Shown here one piece after another: positions 45,948-54,141 of a stretch of DNA of 64,000 nucleotides. The stretch is from contig CBDFNC010000005.1 in the NCBI GenBank assembly GCA_965249895.1, positions 1,612,001 to 1,676,000 of the forward strand, written 5' to 3'. The notes beneath the pieces were generated by a model. It was not told the DNA's origin, did no database searches, and saw only the letters and a list, made by a program, of their open reading frames with translations. The position numbers were made by a program, and so were the translations under genes. Origin of the DNA: CBDFNC01 sp965249895 (GTDB lineage Bacteria; Pseudomonadota; Gammaproteobacteria; Enterobacterales; CBDFNC01). How positions within the stretch are numbered: position 1 is the first letter of the stretch; every line of letters begins with the position of its first letter.

Positions 45948-47360
45948 TTACTTTTGATTGTCCCAGATCCCTGGCTCCAGCTGGCGATCCAGCTCTGGAT
46001 AGCGGGTGGAATCAAAGATCGGCGCCTTACCTAGCTTTAACTGACCGTTGTAGTCTTTCGCCAGCTTAATCACTACACCTGAAAGCAGCAGGATGGCAAT
46101 TAGGTTGGTTATCGCCATCAACCCCATAGACACGTCGGCCATTGCCCACATTGTAGGTAGTTCGCCCACGGCGCCAAACATCACCATACCTAACACAAAC
46201 ACCCTAAATAGAGTCAGTCCGGTCTTATGATTATGCTCCAGGAAGATTAAGTTGGTTTCCGCATAGGAGTAGTTCGCCACTATTGACGTAAAGGCAAAGA
46301 AGAAGATAGCGACCGCGATAAAGATACTTCCCCAATCACCCACTTGGGATGATAAGGCTAATTGCGTCAGCTCAATACCGGTAACCCCTGAGCCGGACTC
46401 AAACTGCCCAGAAAGCAGGATAACGGCCGCTGTTGCACTACAGATCACTATGGTATCAATAAACACACCCAACATCTGAACATAACCCTGTGATGCTGGG
46501 TGCGGCGGATACGGCGTGGCGGTTGCCGCCGCATTAGGTGCACTGCCCATGCCGGCTTCATTGGAAAATAGGCCCTGCTTGATACCATTTAAGATAGCCG
46601 CACCCAGAGCCCCAGCACCCGCTTCCTGCCAGCCAAATGCTGACTTTACAATAAGCACTAATACAGCTGGTAACTCGGTAATATTAAGTGCTACCACGAT
46701 CAAGGAGATCGCTAAATAAACCAGGGCCATCGCAGGCACTACCAACTCGGCAAATTTTGCTATTGTGCGAATGCCGCCAAAAATAATCACACCTGCAAGC
46801 ACCACCAGAACAGTGCCCGCAATATAAGGGTCTACACCAAAGGCAACTTCCATTGCGCCTGCAATTGCGTTCGCTTGCACCGCGTTAAACACCAGACCAA
46901 ATGCGATGATCAGGAAGATAGAAAACAACACACCCATCCACCTTAATCCCAGGCCCTGCTCCATATAATAAGCAGGCCCGCCGCGGTAATTGCCATCGTC
47001 ATCTTTTACCTTATACAGCTGGGCCAGGCTGCTCTCTGCAAAACTGGTGGCCATTCCCAGTATCGCTATAACCCACATCCAGAACACTGCGCCTGCACCG
47101 CCAAGGTAAATGGCAACCGCAACACCGCCCATATTACCCACACCAACCCGAGCTGCCAGACTAGTAGTTAACGCCTGAAATGACGAAATACCCGCCTTGT
47201 CTGACTTTCGGCTGTTTTTCAGGACTGAAAACATATGTGGGAAATGGCGGACCTGGATAAAACCCAGCCTGAAGGTAAAGTACAACCCCGTCCCCACCAG
47301 CAGATACACCAGCACAGTGTTCCACATAATATCGTTTAAAAATGCGATTAGTGTGCTCAT
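45948..47360 (-). CDS. Sodium:alanine (amino acid) symporter, AGCS family
   Basis: Inner-membrane transporter of 470 residues with about eleven TM segments, importing alanine or glycine with sodium. The family signature around GISSFQALTTSLAARVGVGNMGGVAVAIYLGGAGAVFWMW is at residues 55-95, and NEAGMGSAPNAAATA occurs near 270. Substrate cannot be decided from sequence. It stands alone, with terminator downstream. Confidence 0.93.
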   Translation of the reverse strand: MSTLIAFLNDIMWNTVLVYLLVGTGLYFTFRLGFIQVRHFPHMFSVLKNSRKSDKAGISSFQALTTSLAARVGVGNMGGVAVAIYLGGAGAVFWMWVIAILGMATSFAESSLAQLYKVKDDDGNYRGGPAYYMEQGLGLRWMGVLFSIFLIIAFGLVFNAVQANAIAGAMEVAFGVDPYIAGTVLVVLAGVIIFGGIRTIAKFAELVVPAMALVYLAISLIVVALNITELPAVLVLIVKSAFGWQEAGAGALGAAILNGIKQGLFSNEAGMGSAPNAAATATPYPPHPASQGYVQMLGVFIDTIVICSATAAVILLSGQFESGSGVTGIELTQLALSSQVGDWGSIFIAVAIFFFAFTSIVANYSYAETNLIFLEHNHKTGLTLFRVFVLGMVMFGAVGELPTMWAMADVSMGLMAITNLIAILLLSGVVIKLAKDYNGQLKLGKAPIFDSTRYPELDRQLEPGIWDNQK

Positions 47361-47591
47361 TAATTCTCTCTAATTCTTCGTCTTCGAAAGATCATTTCGA
47401 AGTACGATTATTTTTTACTCTTTTAAGTCGGCGGCAGATCTAGCACAGCATTAACAAGGTAACGTTTTTCCAGATCGCATTGCAAAATAACCAATACCCG
47501 CGGTTAACCAGACAGATCCATAGAATTAGGATCTGCTTAACAGGGACACATAAGGTTTACAAAAATGATGTTTTTATCAAGAGATATTGAA

Positions 47592-48101
47592 CTAACAGGA
47601 AGCAGATATCAAACGTTCATATTCAGAATATAATTGCTCATCAAACGCGTAAAAATAGAGGGTGATGCCATTTTGAATACCGGCCAAATAGTCACGACAC
47701 GTATCCACCGCAATGGCACACGCTAACTTATAGGGGTAGCCATAGACACCACAACTGATAGCGGGAAATGCAATGGACTTAATTGGATGCTCAAACGCAA
47801 GGTTGAGAGAGTTGATATAACAGGACTTTAACAGCACCTCAGCTTCTTTGTTACCACTATAAACCGGGCCCACTGTATGAATAATATATTTAGCCTTAAG
47901 CCCATACCCTTTGGTTAGTTTTGCCTCACCGACGGCGCAGCCATGCAACCCGCGGCATTCCAGCAATAACTCTGGTCCAGCCACCCTGTGTATCGCCCCA
48001 TCAACACCACCCCCGCCTAATAAACTGCTATTCGCAGCATTAACGACAATATCTACATCGAGTCGGGTAATATCATCCAGGATAGCGATAAACTGTGTCA
48101 T
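47592..48101 (-). CDS. Macrodomain protein (O-acetyl-ADP-ribose deacetylase-like)
   Basis: Single macrodomain of 169 residues, similar to YmdB-type O-acetyl-ADP-ribose deacetylases. Features: ILDDITRLDVDIVVNAANSSLLGGGGVDGAIHRVAG with the ADP-ribose loop NAANSSLLGGGGVDGAI at about 20-37, and the second loop FPAISCGVYGYPY near 113-125. It lies at the edge of the mobile island but its composition is normal. Confidence 0.9.
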   Translation of the reverse strand: MTQFIAILDDITRLDVDIVVNAANSSLLGGGGVDGAIHRVAGPELLLECRGLHGCAVGEAKLTKGYGLKAKYIIHTVGPVYSGNKEAEVLLKSCYINSLNLAFEHPIKSIAFPAISCGVYGYPYKLACAIAVDTCRDYLAGIQNGITLYFYAFDEQLYSEYERLISASC

Positions 48102-48155
48102 GGCGGCTCACTAAAGGTTGCGTTTCCCTAGATTATAGCTAGTGTCCGTCCTGAA

Positions 48156-48192
48156 ACGCCGATTCTGTCATTCCCTCGCACGAGGGAATCCA
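48156..48192. repeat. REP-like hairpin (GTCATTCCCTCG...CGAGGGAATCC)
   Basis: A short dyad CATTCCCTCG/CGAGGGAATC. Such GTCATTCC...GGAATCCA hairpins are common dispersed intergenic repeats in many bacteria. Only one copy is in this window. Confidence 0.4.
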
Positions 48193-48275
48193 GCGGCTTT
48201 ACCGCGATCACGGAGCACGCTAAAAGTCACTAGTACCTCGGGTCATAAATACGTTCAAAAATGGCGGTTATTTGA

Positions 48276-49342
48276 TCAGGCCGTCAATACCTTCCCTTTG
48301 TAAGTCCATTTAAATGGTTTCGCCAGCTGTTTATTAAAATAGCTGATAAACCGGGTCAGTTTCCCTCGTAGATCCTCCAAGCTAGTGAAGTTTCCCCGCT
48401 TGAGTAACTTTCGCGATAAGATGCCAAACCAAATCTCGACCTGGTTCAACCATGAGCAGTGCTTTGGTGTATAAACAAAACGGATGCGATGAGATTTATC
48501 ACTCAAAAATTGCTGCCTGGACACGGTATCCTTGAGGATACCTGATTTTCCCTTAACGCCAAGCTCTTCATCTATGCCACAACGTTCTGCGACAAATCGA
48601 ACCAGCGTTTCCGACTTATGCACATTCAATTGGTCCGTCACTATCACCCAGGTACTTTCCGGGGATGTCGCCACCGTTTGTTTTATATGCTCACAGAAAT
48701 CCACCTCGTTGCGTGTTTCAGCGATACGATAATTCATTATCTGACCAGTCACTATATTGAAACTTGGCGTCAGACTGAGCGTTCCGTGACGTTTATATTC
48801 AAACTCCCGCTTTTCAATCATTCCTTGTTTTGTTGGCTTATCAGGCGAAATGCGCTCTAATGCCTGGATACCTGTTTTTTCATCTACTGACACAGTGATA
48901 ACATTCTCCTCGGCCAGCATTGAGGCTTGATGATAGGTATCACAGACATGATTGACTTCCTTCTTAAACTCCTCGTCATCCTTAACCTTGGGGTTAAGCC
49001 AGTAGGTAGAGCGATGTGGCCTGATATCGACCTGTCTGAGAAAACGTCCGACAGTGCTTTTTGATATCCCTGAGGCTAATTGTTGTATATTCGCTTCATC
49101 GGCCAGTTCTGTATGTGTCCAATGAGTAATTTCTCTTCCACATTTGGTCGGCTCTTTTAGCGCCAGAGCCATCAGATTACATAGCTGCTCTTCGGTATAG
49201 GTCAGCGGCGCCCCGCTTCTGGGCGAATCAGAGAAAGCTTTACATAAGAAACCTTGCTTGTCTTTTTTGCTCACCAAGTCAGTGGGCCAGGCAGCAAACA
49301 ACAACCGAGCTCTGTCCCTCCACTTAATGACGAAATTACAAC
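48276..49342 (-). pseudogene. IS630-family transposase, main part (outer element)
   Basis: Contains the DDE catalytic core: SVDEKTG, VIVTDQLNVHKS and WLNQVEIWFGILSRKLL, giving D, D and E. An open frame from a TTG at 49304 gives 342 residues, but the coherent sequence begins further upstream (SCNFVIKWRDRARLL), where it is interrupted by the inner IS. The HTH N-terminus lies at 50500-50608. Joined, the two parts make about 391 residues in one frame. Confidence 0.85.
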
Positions 49343-49349
49343 TAAGTGC

Positions 49350-49985
49350 CTAGGTAAAAGTTATTCTGTATTTAGATGGATAATTAGACAGGATGTTTTT
49401 TACACACTTGGTCAGATTTTCAAATGTTTCAAAAGCGCAGGTGGGAAGCCATTCATACTTAATTTTCCGCCATAGTATTTCTATGATATTCAACTCTGGC
49501 GAATAAGCTGGCAGATACAGCACCAAAACACCCTCTGTTATCCAGTCACTGCATTTCTCTTTAAATTTCGCAGAGCGGTGAAAAGATGCGTTGTCCAGAA
49601 AAACGACTGTCAGTTTTTTCTTTGCGGTGTGTGGCTTATTTTCTATCAGATTTTCAAACGCCTCGATGACTGTGTCAGTAGTAACGTGACCTTCGGTACT
49701 GTGGTAAACCAGCTTTCCTTGGCGGCTTAAAAAGCCAAGTACGTTCAATCGCTTACTATGCGAATAGGCAGGAAATGCAAACGGCTCACCGACTGGGCTC
49801 CATGCGTAAGGTAAGTTCGATTTTTGGCTGAAACCTGATTCATCGAAATAATAGAGGTCCAACTCGCCCTCTTGTTCAAGCTTTATAAATTTATTCAGGG
49901 TGTTGTAACACTTTCGGAACGCCTCTTCATCACGCTTTAGTTTGAGTGAATGTCTGGCTCTTTTATGGCTGTAGTTAAATTTTTT
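49350..49985 (-). CDS. IS630-family transposase, second frame (catalytic part)
   Basis: Carries the DDE residues: LYYFDESGFSQ, VFLDNASFHRSAKF and ELNIIEILWRKIKYEW. It has no convincing start of its own except an ATG-less open frame running back to the A8 tract; expression is expected by -1 frameshifting from the upstream frame. Its stop lies within the terminal repeat. Confidence 0.8.
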   Translation of the reverse strand, partial: KKFNYSHKRARHSLKLKRDEEAFRKCYNTLNKFIKLEQEGELDLYYFDESGFSQKSNLPYAWSPVGEPFAFPAYSHSKRLNVLGFLSRQGKLVYHSTEGHVTTDTVIEAFENLIENKPHTAKKKLTVVFLDNASFHRSAKFKEKCSDWITEGVLVLYLPAYSPELNIIEILWRKIKYEWLPTCAFETFENLTKCVKNILSNYPSKYRITFT

Positions 49986-50386
49986 TTCAACGTTCGCTTA
50001 ATCGTTGAAACGCTGGCTTTTTTGCCGCTTTCTTTCTCCATCAGGGACTGGGCTCGCTTGAGTTGATGAGGCTCCTCATCCACAAGCTCTTTCAGGCGCT
50101 GTTTCTCCTCATCCGTATAAATAGTGGGCCGCCCCGTTCGCTTTGCGTCATAAAGGCTTGAGATCCCGAACTCTTCCCAGCAATCGATCCATTTAGAAAG
50201 CGTCTCCAAGCTGGTATCGAAGATATCCGCTAGCTGCTTAATATCGTATCTCTTATGGCTGAGTAGGATGGCATGAGCCCGGATTCTACAACGATGTTTG
50301 GGGTGATTAGCCACAGCTTCTCTAAGGGTAATTTGTTCGGCCTCAGTAAGGCGCCATACTACTTTCACGGATTGGTACGCACGCAT
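49937..50386 (-). CDS. IS630-family transposase, first frame (HTH part)
   Basis: From MRAYQSVKVVWRLTEAEQ, with winged HTH features (IKQLADIFDTSLETLSKWIDCW) and the linker PTIYTDEEKQRLKELV. An ATG at 50494 would read through the terminal repeat, so it is unlikely to be used. The frame runs past the A8 tract (49980-49987) and then stops; a -1 shift there gives KKFNYSHKRARHSLKLKRDEE and joins the catalytic frame. Confidence 0.8.
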   Translation of the reverse strand: MRAYQSVKVVWRLTEAEQITLREAVANHPKHRCRIRAHAILLSHKRYDIKQLADIFDTSLETLSKWIDCWEEFGISSLYDAKRTGRPTIYTDEEKQRLKELVDEEPHQLKRAQSLMEKESGKKASVSTIKRTLKKNLTTAIKEPDIHSN

Positions 50387-50499
50387 GATGTTGAAAATTG
50401 ATGCATGTATACTGGAGTCGGTGAAAAAACGCAAAAATATCTGTACCGCTGCATAAAAAACAAACAGGGAGCAGCTCTGAAAACTTATGCTCACCTACT

Positions 50500-50608
50500 T
50501 AACCCCCAATTCTCTGGCTACTTTGTTCATATTAAAGGTCTCGTTAATGAGCAAGACAGCCTTTAACCGAGTCAGAATACAGGCTGGGGTGGTGTAACAT
50601 CGCAACAT
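50500..50608 (-). pseudogene. IS630-family transposase, N-terminal fragment (outer element)
   Basis: The detached N-terminus: MLRCYTTPACILTRLKAVL then NMNKVARELGV, the first part of a helix-turn-helix. When the inner element and one TA are removed, it continues in frame as ELGVSCNFVIKWRDR, a standard IS630 HTH. Confidence 0.8.
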
Positions 50609-50730
50609 TGATAAAATAGTTGTAGTGATGTCATTTGCATATTGCGTAGGAAATAAGGTATTCATCGCCAACCAAATATAGTTAATATACTATATTTATG
50701 GTGTGATAGCTAATCAGCTTTGGGAAGACA

Positions 50731-50946
50731 ATGGGTTACAAAGTAAAAATACAAAAAGTACAAAGACCGACTAATAAATCCTTTTACCTCAATATGCCAG
50801 CAGCGATTGCTGAAGCCTTAAGCATGGAGAAAGGAGAAGAGTTTGAGTGGACAATTGAAGATAAGAACACGCTGGTGCTTAAAAGGGTTAGCCCGCTAGA
50901 AATTAACGGCCGTACAAATAACGAGCAAATTTGCACGGACTTATGA
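50731..50946 (+). CDS. AbrB/MazE-like DNA-binding protein
   Basis: Small protein of 71 residues with a swapped-hairpin AbrB-type fold: VKIQKVQRPTNKSFYLNMPAAIAEALSMEKGEEFEW. Similar small proteins act as antitoxins or transcription regulators, or travel with insertion sequences. No toxin gene is next to it: an IS1111-type element starts 33 bp downstream and may have displaced a partner. TATA-rich DNA at 50680-50700 could be its promoter. Confidence 0.7.
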   Translation: MGYKVKIQKVQRPTNKSFYLNMPAAIAEALSMEKGEEFEWTIEDKNTLVLKRVSPLEINGRTNNEQICTDL

Positions 50947-51046
50947 TCTCGGGTACTAGATTGCCAGGCAAGCGATGTATGGACTCCTCCCCCTCCCGCG
51001 AACTACGGTTATTAGTGAGCTACCAATACGAAAAAGGAGTCCACAC

Positions 51047-52100
51047 ATGTATAACCATACTGTCATTGGTATCGATTTGGCAAAAAACTCTTTTCATGTT
51101 TGTGTCGTTGATAAACACGGAAAGGTAGTCACTGACCGCGCTTTTACCAAGTCAAAATTAGAGGTCTGGTTGGCACAGCAACTTCCCGCTCTCGTCGCAA
51201 TGGAAGCCTGTGGCTCTGCACATTACTGGGCCAGAAAAATGCTCGCCATGGGGCATACACCTATGTTGTTAACGCCCAAGGCCGTTAGCCCTTACAGGCA
51301 AGGGCAAAAAACTGACAAAAACGATGCACTTGCTATCGCTATTACCGCCTGTCAGCCACGCATCAAGACGGTGAGCGTAAAATCAGTAGAGCAACAGGGA
51401 CTTCAGGCCATTGAGCGGATGAGGGAGCACTGGCTGGACCACATTACAGCAACATCTAATCTCATCCGGGGCTTACTGTATGAATTTGGTCTTTCTTTTC
51501 CAAAGGGGTTTGCCGCTCTAAAACGGGCGATACCCGAGCTGCTTGAGGATGCAGAGAATGGCTTACCCGGTGCTTTTCGTCTTCAACTGGCTGAGCTTTA
51601 TCGTGCATTTGTTCGCCATCAAAACGAGCTATCTAAAGTTAACAAATCGTTGGATGCACTGATCCGACAGCAATCGGATTGCCAGCGCTTACTGGAGCTT
51701 ACTGGAGCTGGAAGGGGTTGGCCCAGTGAATGCATTGGGGATATTTCTTGCGCTGGGAGATAAGGGGGAGAGCTTTAAAAATGGCCGAGAAGCGTCAGCA
51801 TGTATCGGAGTGACCCCGAAGCAGTACAGTACGGGGGGAGTCGTCACACTTGGACATATAGGGAAGAGGTCCGGGAACAAACGGCTGCGTTCAACGTTAA
51901 TTCAAGGCGCATTATCTGTGGTGGTATCGGTGGATAAACGAGCATCGAGCAACACAAAAGAAGCCTGGCTCAAGTCTCTTATTGAGCGACGTGGAAAACT
52001 CAGAGCGGCGGTCGCATTGGCCAATAAAACCATCAGAACGGCTTGGGCGATGTTACATTACAACACGGCATATCAAACCCCCAAGGCACTAACAGCATAA
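51047..52100 (+). pseudogene. IS110-family DEDD transposase, frameshifted
   Basis: Starts MYNHTVIGIDLAKNSFHVCV after the perfect RBS AAAAAGGAGT. The N-terminal DEDD domain has D (GIDLAK), E (AMEACGSAHYWA) and two Asp (KTDKNDALAIA); the C-terminal transposase-20 domain reads VNALGIFLALGDKGES...HIGKRSGNKRLRSTLIQGA with its serine. The frame is broken by a 10-bp direct duplication CTTACTGGAG (51688-51697 and 51698-51707). Removing one copy restores LLELEGVGPVNALGIF and a protein of about 347 residues. Confidence 0.9.
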
Positions 52101-52315
52101 CAACAAAAGAAAACGAGTTTAGCTGCAACACAAAGAACGAATAAACAGGTGAGACCGACCTTCAAGAGCCTGATCATTGTCAAGGTAGTAAATACCGAGC
52201 AAGCGTAGAGGCATGAAGGTGCGAATACATCCGGGGCCAGGGGCCGCACCCCAAAAAGAGTCCGAATATACGCACGCATCTAAACTGTTTATTCCAAAAT
52301 TGCTGTTGCTATCTT
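52101..52315 (+). ncRNA. Possible bridge (seeker) RNA region of the IS1111-type element
   Basis: This 215-bp stretch between the transposase stop and the right inverted repeat has no supported gene. In IS1111-group elements the guide RNA that directs insertion is encoded at this place, while the left non-coding end is short, as here (about 56 bp). A GC-rich block GGGGCCAGGGGCCGCACCCC at about 52233-52252 can form a strong hairpin. The call rests on position and element type, not on a covariance match. Confidence 0.45.
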
Positions 52316-52327
52316 GGAGGAGTCCAT

Positions 52328-52448
52328 ATACTGACAATGACAGAGGGCGCTGTGATAATGGTAACTAACTCAAATCCAATGTACAGCGATAAGTCTTGTG
52401 CGCTAAAAATACGACTTAAGAATAAACATACGAGTTTCAGGACCGGCA
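52328..52448. other. Remnant DNA between the IS1111-type and IS1182 elements
   Basis: 121 bp of unique DNA. An ATG at 52337 opens a frame (MTEGAVIMVTNSNPMYSDKS...) that runs into the IS1182 element, so it could be the truncated 5' end of a gene. No family recognised and no good ribosome site. Confidence 0.3.
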
Positions 52449-52452
52449 CTAG

Positions 52453-54130
52453 AGCACCATATAGTTTAAAAACTAAGCAGCTAAATTCATCGCTATGTGC
52501 AAGTTGGTTATCATCGCTGTCCGGCTTAAGTCATATTCGTTCAGCCGTAACCCTTTATATCTTGCTCTTGGCCCCTTGCGGTTACAGATCGATGCCAGAG
52601 AATGCTCCACTTTGACTCGTTCTCTGGCATCAGCCCGCCCTTCTGCCGTTTCAGCATAGTATCGCAACCTTTGCAGCATCGCTTCTTGTGGGTGTATCGA
52701 CAGACTTCTACCCGTCTTTGACTCGGTACATTCGTTTTTCTTTGCACAGCCATCACATAGAGCACCTGGAAATTGAGCTCGGTTATCCTTTTTTCCACGG
52801 ATAGCCGTCGTATGTCCTGCTGGACAAGTTACCTGAGCTTGCTCAAGATCAATGCTAAATGCCTTCTTCCCATACTTTCCGTTGGTTGCCGGATTCCAGG
52901 GTTTGGCCACTACTGTCTTTCCCTGATCATATAATTCGACGGTCCACTCTGCTGCCAGGTAACCACGGTCTATGCTCACCTCCTCTACCTGGCCGTAGCG
53001 CTGGACTTTGGGTTTCAGTAACTCGCTGGCTTGATGTTCTGGCTCATTAGCTGGCCGCACGCAAGTCGCTAATACCACCTTCCAGTCCAATTCAATGGCA
53101 ATATGTTGCTTGAAGCCATTGATGGTGCGGGCGCTCGATTTTCGACCATGCCGCATGTCGCCATCCTGGATAGAAATCTGCCGATCGGGCGCTACGCCCT
53201 TTCTCACCCGGGAGCCGCCATCAGGATCTAGCTCGATATTTTGCTCCAATACCCTTTCCAGCAGTGCGAGTGATTCTTTCAGTGCCTTGTGTTCAGCCAC
53301 CGCAGCTGGCTGGTTACCGATCCATTGACGTATGGCTTCCACATCTTTGAGTAGGATATTGATGGCATTTCGCTTTTCTGCGGCATCTGACCAGTCTATG
53401 TCCAACGCGGCTTTGATACTGATCTTGCCAATCAATTGAGTGCCTGCTTCCGTGATAATCTGCACTTCGCTGGTTTGCCTAACTTGTGCAGCACAGTCCA
53501 CCAGTAGCTCCAGTGCATGACCGACCAAGTTAAAGGTGTCTTCCACTCGTCCAGCCCCTTGCAATGGGGCAGAGTCCAGGGAAATCCTCAGCTTCTTGTG
53601 ACAAAAACCGCCAAACTCTTTTGCGACGGCAACGCTCTGCTCGAGCAAAGTGACATCCATATTGTGTTTCACCAAACGGTGACGAAAATCACACAAAGTG
53701 CCTTGAGAAAAAGGTGTACTTTCTTCTCCTAAACAGTTGAGCACCATTTGCCAACGTTTATCAAACATGGCTTCCAGCGCCGCCCCTGCATCAGATTTCT
53801 GCTCATATGCCTGTAACAGGGTAGCCATGGCCAGCTGCGCTGTGGGCACGGGTGGTTTTCCCCGGGGGTGATCGGCATACATGGCCATTAACTGCTGATT
53901 AATCTTGTCATCAAAAATCCGATGCCGGTGATGACGTAAAAATACAAATAACTTCCCATGACTCTTCAATCGCTTACAGATGAGCTCTTCTTGTTTCGTC
54001 AGTGCAATAGGGCACTCCCAATAACGCGAGTCTGACATAATCAATTCCAGTGAATAATTAACAATGCGACGTATTTGATCATGTATTTACACTCATGTCG
54101 ATCTGGTTATTTTTTAAACTGATCGGTGCT
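52453..54130 (-). mobile_element. IS1182-family insertion sequence, 1678 bp
   Basis: Terminal inverted repeats AGCACCATATAGTTTAAAAA (left) and AGCACCGATCAGTTTAAAAA (complement of right end). Flanked by CTAG at 52449-52452 and 54131-54134, a palindromic target duplication fitting this family. Contains one intact transposase gene. Confidence 0.9.
52473..54038 (-). CDS. IS1182-family transposase
   Basis: Intact DDE transposase of 521 residues starting MSDSRYWECPIALTKQEELI (ATG at 54038 with TGGA upstream). Order: N-terminal DUF772 domain (KPPVPTAQLAMATLLQAYEQKSDAGAALEAM, about 60-90), catalytic D in RISLDSAPLQGAGRV, second D in VSIDRGYLAAEW, a cysteine-containing zinc-binding insert (CDGCAKKNECTES) and catalytic E in RVKVEHSLASICNRKGPRARYKG. 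The whole element appears complete and may be active. Confidence 0.95.
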   Translation of the reverse strand: MSDSRYWECPIALTKQEELICKRLKSHGKLFVFLRHHRHRIFDDKINQQLMAMYADHPRGKPPVPTAQLAMATLLQAYEQKSDAGAALEAMFDKRWQMVLNCLGEESTPFSQGTLCDFRHRLVKHNMDVTLLEQSVAVAKEFGGFCHKKLRISLDSAPLQGAGRVEDTFNLVGHALELLVDCAAQVRQTSEVQIITEAGTQLIGKISIKAALDIDWSDAAEKRNAINILLKDVEAIRQWIGNQPAAVAEHKALKESLALLERVLEQNIELDPDGGSRVRKGVAPDRQISIQDGDMRHGRKSSARTINGFKQHIAIELDWKVVLATCVRPANEPEHQASELLKPKVQRYGQVEEVSIDRGYLAAEWTVELYDQGKTVVAKPWNPATNGKYGKKAFSIDLEQAQVTCPAGHTTAIRGKKDNRAQFPGALCDGCAKKNECTESKTGRSLSIHPQEAMLQRLRYYAETAEGRADARERVKVEHSLASICNRKGPRARYKGLRLNEYDLSRTAMITNLHIAMNLAA

Positions 54131-54141
54131 CTAGCTAGCCG

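Larger units (their letters stand above)
49345..50499 (-). mobile_element. IS630-family element (inner), 1155 bp, inserted at TA
   Basis: Ends AGTGCCTAGGTAAAAG on the left and, as complement of the right end, AGTAGGTGAGCATAAG; both then share AAGTT-TTC. It is flanked by TA at 49343-49344 and 50500-50501, the target duplication expected for IS630. It contains two overlapping reading frames joined by an A8 slippery site. Confidence 0.85.
48252..50646 (-). mobile_element. IS630-family element disrupted by a second IS630 element
   Basis: Outer element of the nested pair. Its transposase is split at 49344/50500 by the inner element. Ends are approximate: weakly similar sequences CGTTCAAAAATGGC and (complement of right side) CGCAATATGCAAATGAC lie next to TA at 48250 and 50647. 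Removing the inner element would leave about 1.24 kb, a normal IS630 size. Confidence 0.6.
50979..52327 (+). mobile_element. IS110/IS1111-type insertion sequence
   Basis: Inverted repeat ATGGACTCCTCC at 50979-50990 and its complement at 52316-52327 bound a DEDD transposase gene and a 215-bp non-coding stretch downstream. Sub-terminal inverted repeats with a long 3' non-coding region are the hallmarks of the IS1111 group. The exact outer ends may be a few bases beyond the repeats. The transposase is frameshifted, so this copy is probably inactive. Confidence 0.85.

Noticed and set aside
50387..50494. Upstream extension of the inner IS630 transposase to the ATG at 50494
   Set aside because: It would translate the terminal inverted repeat; the protein starting at 50386 matches the usual HTH onset.
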